Assembly: GCF_030323145.1 (NCBI RefSeq)
Contig: NZ_CP100470.1
Coordinates: 1-64,000, forward strand
Source: Mesorhizobium sp. C432A
GTDB lineage: Bacteria > Pseudomonadota > Alphaproteobacteria > Rhizobiales > Rhizobiaceae
DNA: 64,000 nt
Direction: 5' to 3'
Positions 28,223 through 38,184 of this stretch are shown here, piece after piece (position 1 is the stretch's first letter; each line of letters opens with the position of its first letter). Both the position numbers and the translations under genes were made by a program. The notes beneath the pieces were generated by a model, which was not told the origin of the DNA, did no database searches, and saw only the letters and a list, made by a program, of their open reading frames with translations.

Positions 28223-29042
28223 TGATCCGGAGGCAGGATTCAGGCGCGGTGCTGCCGTTCGGCAGAAGATAAATGCGGTCAGGGAGTGGCTGGATCAGCT
28301 TCTTGAATCAATTGGGCGAACAGCTTCGCAGCGCATTGACAAATAACGATCATGCTAGTCTCTGAGGGGCACTGTTTTCTACAGGAGATCAATACAGCGG
28401 ATGGTTCGCCGGTCCATATCTCTCGTATTCTCTCGTATGGGTCTGTCGAACCATGGGACGATGAACGAGACCAACTATTGGCTTCGAGAATATCGGTGAT
28501 GTACCGCGGGTCTGCGTCCCAGTGAATGGCTCAAATGGGGCCGGCAGCGGAACGTCCGTTTGCAGTTTGCAAACGTGGATAACTACCATACCGCCTTAAC
28601 TCGCAAAGACCCGTTTGACGCCAACTGGGCTGGCCCGAAGCCGACCTCTCCGTCCAGCATAGTCCGATCATATTCGGCGCAAGCTGCTCGCTTGAACCGT
28701 GGGATAGAATTCCGCCAATCTCGACCCGCCTATGCCTGGGTGGCCCCTGCTCACAATCACGAGCGTAGCGCCATCTTTCCGAATGGCCGGGTGAGGCTGG
28801 AGAAATCGCCGCTGAACCTTCTCGACCAGCCATTCTCCGGCTTTGGCAAAAAGCCGGTTCGAAGGCTTTTCCGCCATGTGCCGTTGCCTTTCGCAACGAA
28901 CGGTCAACCGACTGTGAATAGCACTTGCAGGCACGTGGTTGTCAGGCGCCCACCGAACTTGACAAGCAGTCTTGCAGGAACTGCGTCGAGCACTGAACGT
29001 TTGACCAAGCGCGGGCATCTCCGCCTTGGCTAAGGACCATCA
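28223..29042. other. Intergenic region without a recognisable gene
   Basis: I found no convincing gene. The short + strand frame from ATG 28400 (32 codons) and longer frames between 28531 and 29033 have no recognisable motif. The region holds the leader of the GH1-like gene that starts at 29043, and base composition hints at decayed sequence. Confidence 0.45.
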
Positions 29043-30389
29043 ATGTTCACGTTCATGTTTGCCACCGGCATCGAGAACAGCACCCCCACCATTCGACAAG
29101 GCCGGGAGCGCGTCGACGAAATGGAAAAATGCCGCTTCTACGAACGATGGCGCACCGACTTCGAACTGGTCCAGGATCTCGGGGTGCATTTCCTCCGCTA
29201 CGGACCTCCCATCCACAAAACATGGCTGGGTGACGGACGTTATGATTGGGCATTCGCCGATGAGACCTTCGCGGACCTGAAGGCGAAAGACATTCTTCCG
29301 ATCGTCGACCTTTGCCATTTTGGCGTGCCGGACTGGATTGGCAACTTCCAGAACCCGGACTTTCCGACACTATTCGAGCACTACGCCAGGGATTTCGCGA
29401 TGCGCTATCCGTGGATCCAGCTCTTCACCCCAATAAATGAGATGTTCATCTGCGCCACCTTTTCGGCCCGCTGGGGATGGTGGAACGAACAACTGAGCAG
29501 CGACACTGCTTTCGTCACCGCCCTCAAGCACATCGTGAAGGCGAACGTGCTTGCCATGCGGGCGATTCTCGAGGTGCGGCCGGACGCCATCTTCATTCAG
29601 AGCGAATCCTCGGAATACTTCCACGCCGATTCTCCCGAGGCGGTCGGCAGAGCGGAACGGTTCAACAGCGAGCGTTTCCTGTCGCTTGACCTCAACTACG
29701 GTCATGACGTCGACGCGCACACCTATCGCTATCTTCTCGAAAACGGGATGACGGCCGAAGAATACAGTTTCTTCCTGGAAAGCCATCTGCGCAGGCATTG
29801 CGTGATGGGCACCGACTATTACCAGACCAACGAACATCGGGTTTGGGCAGACGGAACGACGTCCGGGTCCGGCGAGGTGTTTGGCTATGACGAGATCACG
29901 CGGCAGTACTTCAACCGCTACCGGCTTCCCGTAATGCATACGGAGACCAACATCAGCGAAGGCCCCAATGGAGACGAGGCCGTCTATTGGCTGTGGAAAG
30001 AGTGGGCCAACGTGCTGCGGATCCGCAACGATGGCATCCCCATCGTAGGCTTCACCTGGTACTCGCTGACGGATCAGGTGGACTGGGACAGTGCGCTTCG
30101 GGAGAACAACGGACGGATCAATCCGCTCGGCCTCTATGACCTCGACCGAAATCCGAGGGCGGTGGGGCGCGCTTTCAAGGCGCTGATCGCGAACTGGAAC
30201 AAGCTGTTGGCCACACAAAGTGTCTGCCTTGCTTTGCCGGTCTTTCTTCCCTCACAGCAAGACGATGCCATTGTTCGCGCGCAACAGGATTATGCGCGCA
30301 GCCTGCTGAGCGTGGATCGGGTCGCTGAAGGCTGGACTGAACCACTTGCTGCTCCCCAGAAAGAGGTCGAACCCGATGCGCCTGGATAA
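29043..30389 (+). CDS. GH1-like beta-glucosidase / family 1 glycosylhydrolase
   Basis: The 448-residue TIM-barrel enzyme is about the size of a GH1 beta-glucosidase. Candidate catalytic residues are the acid/base Glu in 'FTPINEMFICA' (canonical T-x-NEP) and the nucleophile Glu in 'VMHTETNISEG' (canonical x-ENG). 'VGFTWYSLTDQVDWDSAL' matches the late GH1 'WSLLDNFEW' region. It would hydrolyse beta-glycosides in the cytoplasm (no signal peptide). The motifs deviate from canonical ones, so substrate is uncertain. Its 3' end overlaps the start of a decayed SDR gene, suggesting a former two-gene operon. Confidence 0.82.
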   Translation: MFTFMFATGIENSTPTIRQGRERVDEMEKCRFYERWRTDFELVQDLGVHFLRYGPPIHKTWLGDGRYDWAFADETFADLKAKDILPIVDLCHFGVPDWIGNFQNPDFPTLFEHYARDFAMRYPWIQLFTPINEMFICATFSARWGWWNEQLSSDTAFVTALKHIVKANVLAMRAILEVRPDAIFIQSESSEYFHADSPEAVGRAERFNSERFLSLDLNYGHDVDAHTYRYLLENGMTAEEYSFFLESHLRRHCVMGTDYYQTNEHRVWADGTTSGSGEVFGYDEITRQYFNRYRLPVMHTETNISEGPNGDEAVYWLWKEWANVLRIRNDGIPIVGFTWYSLTDQVDWDSALRENNGRINPLGLYDLDRNPRAVGRAFKALIANWNKLLATQSVCLALPVFLPSQQDDAIVRAQQDYARSLLSVDRVAEGWTEPLAAPQKEVEPDAPG

Positions 30390-30830
30390 CAAGACTGCAT
30401 TGTAACCGGTGCTGCAAGCGGCATTGGACTGGCCATCGCCATGCGGTTGGGCACCGAAGGTGCACGGGTGAGCCGACGTGGGTGGAGGCAAGGTCGAGAA
30501 GGCGCGCATCGGTTCGACAAGGGGCGCGCCGGGGAGGCCGCTATCACGGTGCTGTCGACTTGCGCTCACGCGTTCGGCAGGTTGGTAATAATCGTCAACA
30601 ACGCGCCGGCCTGATAATCTTTAACCATTGAGGCATTCACTAGAGCGGGCTGGCTGAAGGTGCTGAGCGTCGACCTGCTGGGAGCAATTTATTTCGCCGG
30701 AAAGGCATTCGCTCATATGACATCTGGGGGGCGTCATCGTAAAACATATTGAGTGTGCGCGGTCGAGACGAGCTCCGCATGTCGAGCTATACGCCGCGGC
30801 AAAGGCCACCCTCCTGTCTCTAACCGAGAC
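30377..30830 (+). pseudogene. Decayed short-chain dehydrogenase/reductase
   Basis: Starting at ATG 30377 (overlapping the GH1-like stop) the sequence encodes 'MRLDNKTAL', then after a shift 'TGAASGIGLAIAMRLGTEGARV', the SDR Rossmann motif TGxxxGIG. Further pieces in changing frames are 'FGRLVIIVNNAG' (NNAG motif), 'WLKVLSVDLLGAIYFAGKAFA' and 'PHVELYAAAKATLLSLTE' (catalytic YxxxK). At least four indels and an internal deletion have destroyed the gene. Confidence 0.85.
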
Positions 30831-30834
30831 CCGA

Positions 30835-30969
30835 CGCAGTTCGCACCTTGGCCGACTGGGCATGAATCCGGACGATTACCGAACCAAATGGAACCTGCCT
30901 CGCAATTACCCGATGGTGGCACCCAACTATTCGGGAAGCGTTCCGCATATCGCCTCTAACACCCAGTAG
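30835..30969 (+). pseudogene. C-terminal fragment of a MucR/Ros-type zinc-finger regulator
   Basis: 'LGMNPDDYRTKWNLPRNYPM' followed by 'VAPNYSGSV' (from about 30855) matches the conserved tail of MucR/Ros regulators (L-x-TPxxYRxKWxLPxDYPMVAPNY). The zinc-finger part is absent, and the segment directly abuts the SDR remnant. It ends in TAG at 30969. Confidence 0.8.
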
Positions 30970-31105
30970 CGGACAGCTCTCGCCTGAGGCGTCAGTCGTC
31001 GTTGAAGCGCTCCGGCATCGCATTCGAGGCCAAGGCTGGTGCACAAGGATCATGACATCGAATTCCACTCTTTACAGGAACAAGTGCCTTTCCTCGGGAT
31101 TAGGA

Positions 31106-31128
31106 TTCGACGCCGCAACGGCGTCGAA
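31106..31128 (+). promoter_or_regulatory. 5'-leader hairpin of the Ser/Thr/Gly-rich protein gene
   Basis: TTCGACGCCG (31106-31115), loop CAA, CGGCGTCGAA (31119-31128): a perfect 10-bp stem with a triloop. It lies just before the ribosome site AAAGGAGA and 17 bp before ATG 31146. It has no U-run. It could stabilise the mRNA, or be the tail of an upstream transcription unit. Confidence 0.6.
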
Positions 31129-31145
31129 CCCCAAAGGAGACTCAC

Positions 31146-31763
31146 ATGAAACGTAAGATTTTGACAGCTACAGCGATCTCTCTCTGTCTCGCCACCGCGG
31201 CCTTGGCGCAGTCGTCGGGAACATCCAGCGGCACGAACGGAACGTCCGGCTCATCGGCCGGGTCCAGTATGAGCTCTACGTCCGGCTCCGGCCAAAGCGG
31301 TATCCCGAGCGGCTGGGACAGCAAGCTCTCCGGCTCATTCTTCAGCGACGCCAATTCGGGAAGACTTCTGTCGCAGGATGAGATCCGCAAGAACTGGTCG
31401 TCCCTGAGCTCTGAACAGCAGGCACAGGTTCGCTCCGACTGCTCGAGGATGACGGCCAGTAACGGCACTGGCTCTGGCACAATGACCGGCACGTCAGGTA
31501 GCTCGGCTTCGACCGGCAGTGATACAACGGCGAGTATCGGCACCGGCTCTGGCACAGCCACCGGCACTTCAGGCAGCTCTGGTTCGACCGGCAGTAACAC
31601 CACGGCCAGCAACAGCACTGGTTCGGGTACAACCACCGGCACGTCGGGATCCTCGAATACAGCTGGCGATACGACCGCCAGCACCAGCACGGGTTCGGGC
31701 GCGAACTCGGCTGCTCAAATGGCTTCGATGCGGCAACTCTGCACTCAGGTTCAAGGGATGTGA
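31146..31763 (+). CDS. Exported Ser/Thr/Gly-repeat low-complexity protein
   Basis: The 205-residue protein has a signal peptide (MKRKILTATAISLCLATAALAQ). A short ordered core ('IPSGWDSKLSGSFFSDANSG', 'EIRKNWSSLSSEQQAQVRSDCSRM') carries one Cys, with a second near the C-terminus ('QLCTQV'). The rest is about 3.5 imperfect repeats of a ~30-residue unit of the type 'TGSGTxTGTSGSSxSTGSxTTAS'. It is likely periplasmic or extracellular. Ser/Gly-rich rhizobial proteins of this kind exist but I know of no defined function. A strong ribosome site AAAGGAGA precedes the ATG. Confidence 0.85.
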   Translation: MKRKILTATAISLCLATAALAQSSGTSSGTNGTSGSSAGSSMSSTSGSGQSGIPSGWDSKLSGSFFSDANSGRLLSQDEIRKNWSSLSSEQQAQVRSDCSRMTASNGTGSGTMTGTSGSSASTGSDTTASIGTGSGTATGTSGSSGSTGSNTTASNSTGSGTTTGTSGSSNTAGDTTASTSTGSGANSAAQMASMRQLCTQVQGM

Positions 31764-32165
31764 GTGAATGCGGCGCTCCGGGCCGGCTTGGCCGGAATAA
31801 GAAGAGGCCTTGGAGGCCCGGGCATCGCTTTGGTTTGGTAGCCATTTCGGCGCTGAAGTCGGCCGGAGACCGGGGTGACAACTCGGCGCTTGTCGCGCTG
31901 CTTTTCTATCGCCGGCGACCGTCACTCGCCAATAGCGCGCTTCGCGTCGAGACACTTCTCCCGGCTGAGGCAAGCGAGATTCCGTCCCGTCCATACCTGC
32001 CAAGATAGACCGTCTCGCGGCCTCCGTTGAGCCTGTAATCCAGCCGAAAGGAGATCGCGCCACTGGGCATGACGCGAACATACATGCCGTCGCAATCTTG
32101 TAGATGTTCTCTTTTGGTTCAGGGCTTTAAGGGCGACGTCCGTCAGCATTCCCCGCTACCTCCTG

Positions 32166-32667
32166 AAAAGTACCGTCAGTACAATTTCGAGGCTCTTCGG
32201 CAGAAATTTTGTTTTATCTTCAATTCCTTAAGGCATAAAAAAATACCGTCAGAGCCTCATTGGATCTGACGGTACTTCGAAAAATCTGAGCTACCAATAT
32301 GCGGAAGGTCCCTCAGCCGGTCCGTCAATCCAATCTCTGCGCACCGATTGTCGCCGAATGGGTTTATATGTGTTGTCAAATAGTTATGGCGTACAATGGC
32401 GTGTTTTCGGCGGCGTTTGAGTGGGCCTGAATCACTCCCACTCGATTGTTTCAACCCAGGATAACCGGTTGATTTTGAAAGGCAATTTATTTTCGTTCGA
32501 TACAGATACCGTCGAACATACCGTCAAGAATTGGGGCTTTTGATTTCATTGACGAATTTCCGCTGATGTGGAATTCCTTGCTTTCGGGGACTATTGATAG
32601 GACCAGTCGATTTTTTTCTTTCGTAGACTGGCGTGATCCCCTTGGCGCTCTGCAAAAATACCGTCAT
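32166..32667. repeat. Array of TACCGTCA motifs including an inverted pair
   Basis: TACCGTCA or a one-base variant occurs at 32171, 32244, 32507 (TACCGTCGA), 32519 and 32659, and inverted at 32265-32274. The pair TACCGTCAGA (32244-32253) / TCTGACGGTA (32265-32274) forms a 10-bp stem with an 11-nt loop. Several copies are preceded by an A-run (AAAAGTACCGTCA, AAAAATACCGTCA). The same 13-mer occurs inverted at 11309-11321. Possibly recombinase or transposase-related sites; unidentified. Confidence 0.6.
32430..32449 (-). other. guaA-3'-end-like sequence, candidate attachment-site remnant
   Basis: On the minus strand ACAATCGAGTGGGAGTGATT encodes TIEWE-stop, the invariant C-terminus of GMP synthase, with no other part of guaA nearby. 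The 3' end of guaA is a known target of Mesorhizobium ICE integrases (IntG). No integrase gene is in this window. The match is short and may be coincidental. Confidence 0.35.
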
Positions 32668-32833
32668 TTGATTGAATAGGCAGTAATGCCCGGATAGCGC
32701 GAATGCACCCGGTTATCGGGGTGACGCACCAAGCCGCGGAGGTGCCGCACGCCATGGTCGCCGTTTGTGTAGGTCCACATCACGGAACGGCGACCAACGC
32801 TTGCGACATCCGCCCGAACCATGCCACTCGTGA

Positions 32834-35800
32834 TCAGGGAGAGACCTGTAATGCCTCTATGAGAGGACGAGGATGCTTGGCCCAGACCGAGCACAAGGTC
32901 TCGTAAAGACGTAGCACGCCCCCCGCCTTGGACTGGGGCGCCAGCCGCGCCGCCGCCTCCAAGAGTTTGCCAAAGCGGCCGCAACGGTCTGCGATGTCCA
33001 CCAGGCTAGCCACCACGCGGGGAGCGCTTTGTTTCGATGTCAGGAGGTAGTTGCCGGGGCTGACTTCCTCCGGCCAAAACGAAATTTCTTCCCACATCAG
33101 CTTGAAGAGACTGGTCATAGTATCCGTATCCGATATCGACAACAGTGCGTTGCGTGCCGCTGCGTAAAGCTCCGGGACCCGCCCTGCCGCGACAAGCGGC
33201 CATTCGTCCATCTGGTTGCTTACAAGGGGAATCACCACCGATGCCTGCAGCGCCAGGTCATCGATGCGGTTCAAGGCTGCGATATCCAGCCGGCGTCCGC
33301 TCGACGCGCTTTCGGCCAATTCGCCCAGCGCCTCGAGCAATGGCCCGTGATCCGAACTGAGGCCGAGGCGCAGCGACGTCTCGTCCAGCCTCTCGCCTGC
33401 CGACGTGACTAGGCGAGCGGCAAGCGGCGGATGCAGGATGGGCAGCATCGACGCCTTCACCTCGATGGGTGAGCGGCGCAAATGGCGCAGCGCCATCTCG
33501 ACGCGAAAGGCAACGGGTGTGTTCGCCGGGCGTGGAAACGGCAAATCCTCAGGTGATTTGGCGCCGAGTAGAGGCCAGGGGTCGAAACCAGCCGTGCGGA
33601 CAGCCAGGATCACCGGAACCAGTGGGCCTTCGGCATCGACCGCTGCCTGCAGTTCGCGCAACGCCGCCGAACGCAGCCGCGTCATTATCGGGTTACTCGT
33701 GGTGGGGCCCGCAAGCAGAGTGTTCGCGAAGGTCCCAAACAGGGCGCTGGGGGAAACGTCCTCGTTGAGCAGGGCGGCGACCGCGGTCAGATAGGCAGGA
33801 TGGTTGAGCTTTAATTCCTCGCGCCGGCCACTTTGCATCAGCGCATTGGCAGCGGCATCGAATGCGACCCCGGCCATGCTTGCGACATGCGCGAAATCGC
33901 CGGTATTGAAACGTGCCTCGATAATTTCCGGCGAAGCGAGCTCAATTTGCTGCTGATCCAGCTCTGATTGGACGGTCTCCCGCGTCGGACCATCCCCAGC
34001 TGCGTGCAAGTGGATGGCGGCTGACTTGCCGCTGCGACGATCCGACTCCATCTCGTAGCTGACCTTCTGGCCTTCGACCAAGGACGACAACCCAGCCCGC
34101 TCGACCGCGCTTATGTGAACGAAGATGTCCTCGGCGCCCTCATCAGGTGTAATGAACCCGAAGCCCTTGGCGGCATTGAAAAACTTGACGGTGCCTTTTG
34201 ACGTCGACGATGTCGCGGGTGTCGCTCCTGTGCCGGCTTGAATTGGCAAGCCTTCAAGCACAGCAGACTCCAGTCCCTCCGAGACAAGAGCCCGTCGCCG
34301 CCGTCTCCGGAACTTCTCTCTTTCGGCAGCTGGCAGGGCGTCCACTTCCGCCTCGCTCAATCGCTGATTGCCGGCTGCGTTCTTGACGCGCGCCCGCACC
34401 GCCAGTGGCAGATCCTGCACGTCGGCTCCAAGATGGAGGGACAGCCCACGCAGGAGGAGAGATCCAACATCGTCGATGGGCTCGCCGGCCAGCGCCCGAT
34501 AGTAGAGGCTTTCGAACCGCCCAGCCTCGTCTGTTGTATGCGTCGCGTACCAGCCGCCCGCCGCCGCCGCGATTTCCTTCGATCCAGGCTGGCGCAGAAT
34601 CTGCGGCAGCATCAGACGTCGCAGATCGCGCCGGTGCACGGCCTCATCGGCACCGACCGCATCAACAAGCCAGATCTGGCGGACCAGCTTGTCGAGGATG
34701 GCACGAGCCTCGACCTCTGAAAGGTTATCGCCCAGCGAGCATGGCCCGGCCAGAACGTCGCGGATCAGGGCCACCGTTACCCGCCGCAGGATCAAGCCGG
34801 GACTTGCCAATGCCTTCACTTGTTTGTCTGCGATGCGGTCGAGGATCCGGCTATATAGGAAACGCTGGCCAAACTCGGCCTGCAGTCCTGTGGATGCCTC
34901 CTTCTCCCCCGATTCGATGAGCTTTATCACCTGGCGCCGCCGTTTGCCGGCGCAGTACCGTGCCAGTATCTCCAGCACCAGTGGATTGGACCCGAATGCA
35001 CCGACCGCGCGCGGCACCAGGTCCATGTAGCGCAGACCATGGCGACGGAAAACGTCGCGTAGCTTGGCCTCGCCAGCCCTACGCCCAAGGTCACCGAGAT
35101 CGGTCCTCGCCACGATACTAACCTGGCCATATGGGCTGGCCTTGACCGAATCGATCGCACGGCCCGACAGAATGATCCGGATCTCAGGGAATGGGACCTG
35201 TTGGCGAAGCTGCCCCAGCCAGTCCGAAAGTAGATCAAACCTACCCGCACCAGCCGCCAGAAGTTCCTCGAACGTGTCCAGCACAAATACCAGGGGGTGA
35301 GCGAGCCGCGGTTTGTTTGCCAGAAGCTTGCCCACCGTTGCGAAGAACTCGATCAGCTCGGTCGATGACTTCTCCACCTGGCCGCTAGGCCCGGCGTTCG
35401 CAATACGCGAGCGGAAGATATCCCGGCTTTCGGCAAGCTCCTCATCGATGCCGGGCTCGATCAGCCCAAGCTGACGCGAGAAGTCGAGTGAAAGAGCGGC
35501 GATGTCGCCAAACCGCAGTTGCGGCTGGTCGAAGTCGAAGACGATCAGGGTTAGATCGCGTCTCGTCGCCAATGCCTTGCGCACGACGCCGAGCAGCGCC
35601 GACTTGCCGGCGCCGCCGACACCACCCAACGCGATCGCGGAAAAAGACCGGAGCGGTTCAACCGTGTCAACCAGCCATAGCGAATCGAACGGCTTTGCAC
35701 GCGCCGCCTCGATCGCCGACATGCCTTTGATAGCGTAGCCCATGAGGAGCCGCCGTTCGCGTACCCTGCCTCTAAACGCCTCCGGCAGCAGCGCCTTGCC

Positions 35801-36307
35801 CGCCTCCTCGCGGCTCGTCAGCGTGATCGCTCGGCGCAACTGCGACATGGTCGCTTCGTTCACCCAGCTAGGCCTTGCGATGCCTGTCTCGATCACGAGC
35901 TGGACGGCCTGGAGCAAGGCCACCTGTTCCTCTGCCTCGGCCAGCCGCGCCTCGATCGAACCTGCCCCTGCTGAACGGCTCCTAGTGGGCCGCCGCGACT
36001 GGGCCAATGCGACCTGAAGCATGCGGCCGAACAGATCGTCGGGGTCGGGGTTATTTGCGTCGAGGAATTGCCGCAACGCACCGCGGCTCGCCGGAAGACC
36101 TTGCAGACCGTCCCTCCGCGCTGCCGGCGTCAACATCCACAGCCAGCGCCCGTTGACGTTTTTTTCGCTGGCGCGCCGGGCAAGGAAGGCGAGGCCGTTC
36201 TGGTCGGCTCCGCCGCCGAGCAGCACCAACGGATCGAAGGTCCCGCGAACTGACGCACGGGTAAGCAGGGCTGCCCTGTCTGGCTCGGCTAGCGGTTTTG
36301 TGTCCAT
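32834..36307 (-). CDS. STAND-like P-loop NTPase with internal cold-shock domain
   Basis: I start at ATG 36307 (1157 codons), which overlaps the upstream gene by 19 bp; the open frame extends 54 codons further without support. The N-terminal ~225 residues are unassigned. The NTPase has Walker A '[12 protein letters not shown]' (~228-239), Walker B '[12 protein letters not shown]' (~339-350) and a sensor-like '[11 protein letters not shown]', with a helical region to ~700. A complete cold-shock domain follows (~703-768; 34001-34201) with the RNP1-like 'KGFGFITP' and RNP2-like 'DIFVHISAV' motifs. A ~390-residue helical C-terminus ends the protein. STAND NTPases act as switches in immunity and cell death; the cold-shock domain implies nucleic-acid sensing. 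It is third in a coupled set of protease/NTPase genes. I know no named family with this architecture. Confidence 0.82.
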   Translation of the reverse strand: MDTKPLAEPDRAALLTRASVRGTFDPLVLLGGGADQNGLAFLARRASEKNVNGRWLWMLTPAARRDGLQGLPASRGALRQFLDANNPDPDDLFGRMLQVALAQSRRPTRSRSAGAGSIEARLAEAEEQVALLQAVQLVIETGIARPSWVNEATMSQLRRAITLTSREEAGKALLPEAFRGRVRERRLLMGYAIKGMSAIEAARAKPFDSLWLVDTVEPLRSFSAIALGGVGGAGKSALLGVVRKALATRRDLTLIVFDFDQPQLRFGDIAALSLDFSRQLGLIEPGIDEELAESRDIFRSRIANAGPSGQVEKSSTELIEFFATVGKLLANKPRLAHPLVFVLDTFEELLAAGAGRFDLLSDWLGQLRQQVPFPEIRIILSGRAIDSVKASPYGQVSIVARTDLGDLGRRAGEAKLRDVFRRHGLRYMDLVPRAVGAFGSNPLVLEILARYCAGKRRRQVIKLIESGEKEASTGLQAEFGQRFLYSRILDRIADKQVKALASPGLILRRVTVALIRDVLAGPCSLGDNLSEVEARAILDKLVRQIWLVDAVGADEAVHRRDLRRLMLPQILRQPGSKEIAAAAGGWYATHTTDEAGRFESLYYRALAGEPIDDVGSLLLRGLSLHLGADVQDLPLAVRARVKNAAGNQRLSEAEVDALPAAEREKFRRRRRRALVSEGLESAVLEGLPIQAGTGATPATSSTSKGTVKFFNAAKGFGFITPDEGAEDIFVHISAVERAGLSSLVEGQKVSYEMESDRRSGKSAAIHLHAAGDGPTRETVQSELDQQQIELASPEIIEARFNTGDFAHVASMAGVAFDAAANALMQSGRREELKLNHPAYLTAVAALLNEDVSPSALFGTFANTLLAGPTTSNPIMTRLRSAALRELQAAVDAEGPLVPVILAVRTAGFDPWPLLGAKSPEDLPFPRPANTPVAFRVEMALRHLRRSPIEVKASMLPILHPPLAARLVTSAGERLDETSLRLGLSSDHGPLLEALGELAESASSGRRLDIAALNRIDDLALQASVVIPLVSNQMDEWPLVAAGRVPELYAAARNALLSISDTDTMTSLFKLMWEEISFWPEEVSPGNYLLTSKQSAPRVVASLVDIADRCGRFGKLLEAAARLAPQSKAGGVLRLYETLCSVWAKHPRPLIEALQVSP

Positions 36308-38184
36308 CGTTCCCACACTGGAGTGACAATCTGGCCAAGCACGGCAGCCACCTTCAGCAGCAGCGGCCGTTCGTCGCCACGCAGATCCTTCGCTGTCGCC
36401 AACGTCAACTCGGCCAGGCGGTCGATCTCGTCGGTTTGGGTGGCAATGCGCAGATCGGCGAACATGCACTGGAGGTAAGTGAGGATTTCCTGCTTCGACG
36501 GCTCCCGCGGATCGGGCAGGTTCTCCGCTTCGACCTTGGCCGGATCGACGGCCGGGACATTGCCCTTCAGCCCGATCAGCACGAAGCGAATTTCTGGCAG
36601 GGCGGCCTGGAACAATGCGTGGAGAAAGTTCATGGCGTCGCTCGGTGTGGCGGTCTCTTCGGTAAGCCGATCGATGACTAGCCAGACCAGCGAAGACCGG
36701 CCTTGTTCGTCCTTTGGAAGAGCTTCGCGAAGGCGGTTACTGAAGACGCTCATGAACTCGCCGGCATACCAGGCAATCGTGGTGGTGCCGGAGCCGACTG
36801 GGGCCGGCAGGTCACCCGCCAGCGCGCTGCCCGCCTGATTGAGGATCGTCTGCGCCAGTTCCCGACCGGTCACCGGGAGCTTGTCGCCATCGAAGTTGAC
36901 CAGGATCCTGCTGCGATACTCCAGCCGGTGTTCAAGCAAGTCCCGCGTGAAGGTCTTGCCCGATTGGGGCGCCCCCCGGATGAGCAGAAACGGCTTGGGT
37001 GTACCGGCCGCATTCATCGCCGATACTGTGTCCAGCGTGCGGGAACGGCCTATGACCGCCGAAGTGTTCGCGAGCCTCCAGACCACGTCATATGCTGGCA
37101 ATACATCGGCCGCATTCGGGGCTCGGCTGGAAATCGCCACAGCGGAAATCGCGATATTGGTAATGAACTTCTTCGTCTTCGCGTTAACGACTTCGCCCTG
37201 GTGCAGACCCACGAGATTGAAGGCCGCATCAAGACAAAGCCCTCCCGATGAGCCCGGCAGGGTTGGAGCCTTATGCTGGATCTGATAGTTGCCCCCAGGT
37301 TTCACGACGGCCCCGGCGGCAACGGCGATGTGCTGGGTGAGCCTTTGTGGATGCTGTATGACGAAGAACGGTCGCGCATTCGCCTGTTGGTTGCCAGGCG
37401 CCACGATCGGGATGGCAGCTGCCTGCTTGAGATCGTACCAAGATCGCAGGCGCCCGGGCGCGCCAGCAACCCGGATGACACAGAAGTCCAGCGGCGTGCC
37501 CGGTTTGAGTTTCGTCATGTCGGGATAGCGCGACTGCTCGGCCGTCACCGCCATCGGGCTCCATTCGACCAACCAAGGCTCGACCGCGGCGTGCCGGGTC
37601 TCGCGATGGGCACCAACAAGGTCAAAGCTGCAAGCCAGTCTAGACGCACTGTTGGGCAGCGCCTGCCCGGTGGCCGGGTCGATCAGCGTGTGCACAACAT
37701 GCCAGTTGGTCAGTACGGTCTGCGGTCCAACCAGAAAACCGGTTCCGTTGCCGACGCCGTCTATCTCGACCATGCAAACGCGTCGGGTCGCTTCGAGCAG
37801 ACCGCGCACCATCGTCGCGATGTCGATCAACTTGAGCATTTCTGGCGTGATGCCCTGTGGCTTGAAAAGATACGCGCTACCGTCTTGCGGCCTCAGAACG
37901 AGGGCTCCTGCGCCGGCGGGCATGCCGGCAGCGTCGACGAGCCCTGAGAGATTGAGATACCGCAACGCTGTCAGATGGGCGACCAAACCGCCGAGAAAAC
38001 CGGCCTCTTCCGCCTGCGTGAAGGCGGCGGCAAAGGCCGCCCGATTGTCTGCGGTACCGAGCGCCGCCATCTTGAAGTCGAGATAGTTTGCCGTCGAATT
38101 GGCGGCCACGGCATCGAAGGCCTGCGCGAATGCTTCGCGGCTGACTGTCACTTCATTTGCGTAAGCGGCGGCGGTCGCCTTCAT
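36289..38184 (-). CDS. Trypsin-like protease fused to P-loop NTPase
   Basis: The 631-residue protein has three parts. An N-terminal helical domain (~1-80; '[17 protein letters not shown]') resembles the effector-associated domains of bacterial conflict systems. A trypsin-like protease (~130-350) shows a plausible triad: His162 in 'VLTNWHVV', Asp233 in 'PLDFCVIRV', Ser313 in 'PGSSGG'. A P-loop NTPase has Walker A '[10 protein letters not shown]' (~403-412) and Walker B-like '[13 protein letters not shown]'. Such proteins couple NTP-dependent sensing to proteolysis in the cytoplasm. Its start overlaps the upstream double protease by 4 bp (ATGA, 38181-38184) and its end overlaps the STAND/cold-shock gene, so the three are translationally coupled. 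Confidence 0.85.
   Translation of the reverse strand: MKATAAAYANEVTVSREAFAQAFDAVAANSTANYLDFKMAALGTADNRAAFAAAFTQAEEAGFLGGLVAHLTALRYLNLSGLVDAAGMPAGAGALVLRPQDGSAYLFKPQGITPEMLKLIDIATMVRGLLEATRRVCMVEIDGVGNGTGFLVGPQTVLTNWHVVHTLIDPATGQALPNSASRLACSFDLVGAHRETRHAAVEPWLVEWSPMAVTAEQSRYPDMTKLKPGTPLDFCVIRVAGAPGRLRSWYDLKQAAAIPIVAPGNQQANARPFFVIQHPQRLTQHIAVAAGAVVKPGGNYQIQHKAPTLPGSSGGLCLDAAFNLVGLHQGEVVNAKTKKFITNIAISAVAISSRAPNAADVLPAYDVVWRLANTSAVIGRSRTLDTVSAMNAAGTPKPFLLIRGAPQSGKTFTRDLLEHRLEYRSRILVNFDGDKLPVTGRELAQTILNQAGSALAGDLPAPVGSGTTTIAWYAGEFMSVFSNRLREALPKDEQGRSSLVWLVIDRLTEETATPSDAMNFLHALFQAALPEIRFVLIGLKGNVPAVDPAKVEAENLPDPREPSKQEILTYLQCMFADLRIATQTDEIDRLAELTLATAKDLRGDERPLLLKVAAVLGQIVTPVWERWTQNR

Larger units (their letters stand above)
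31764..32833. other. AT-rich spacer without a recognisable gene
   Basis: This ~1.07-kb stretch has no convincing coding frame. It is noticeably more AT-rich than its flanks from about 32150 to 32700, contains the TACCGTCA motif array and a guaA-3'-end-like sequence, and separates the metabolic genes from the protease/NTPase cluster. That is consistent with an island boundary or remnant. Confidence 0.5.

Noticed and set aside
28531..29033. Open frames on both strands between the ROK and GH1-like genes
   Set aside because: No recognisable domain and no ribosome site; composition resembles decayed sequence.
32166..32667. CRISPR-like array
   Set aside because: The repeats are only 8-13 bp, irregularly spaced and in both orientations, with no uniform spacers and no cas genes.
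32664..32984. Minus-strand frame ending 'TYTNGDHGVRHLRGLVRH'
   Set aside because: It starts inside the STAND/cold-shock gene in another frame and matches nothing I recognise. It could be a remnant, but support is too thin.
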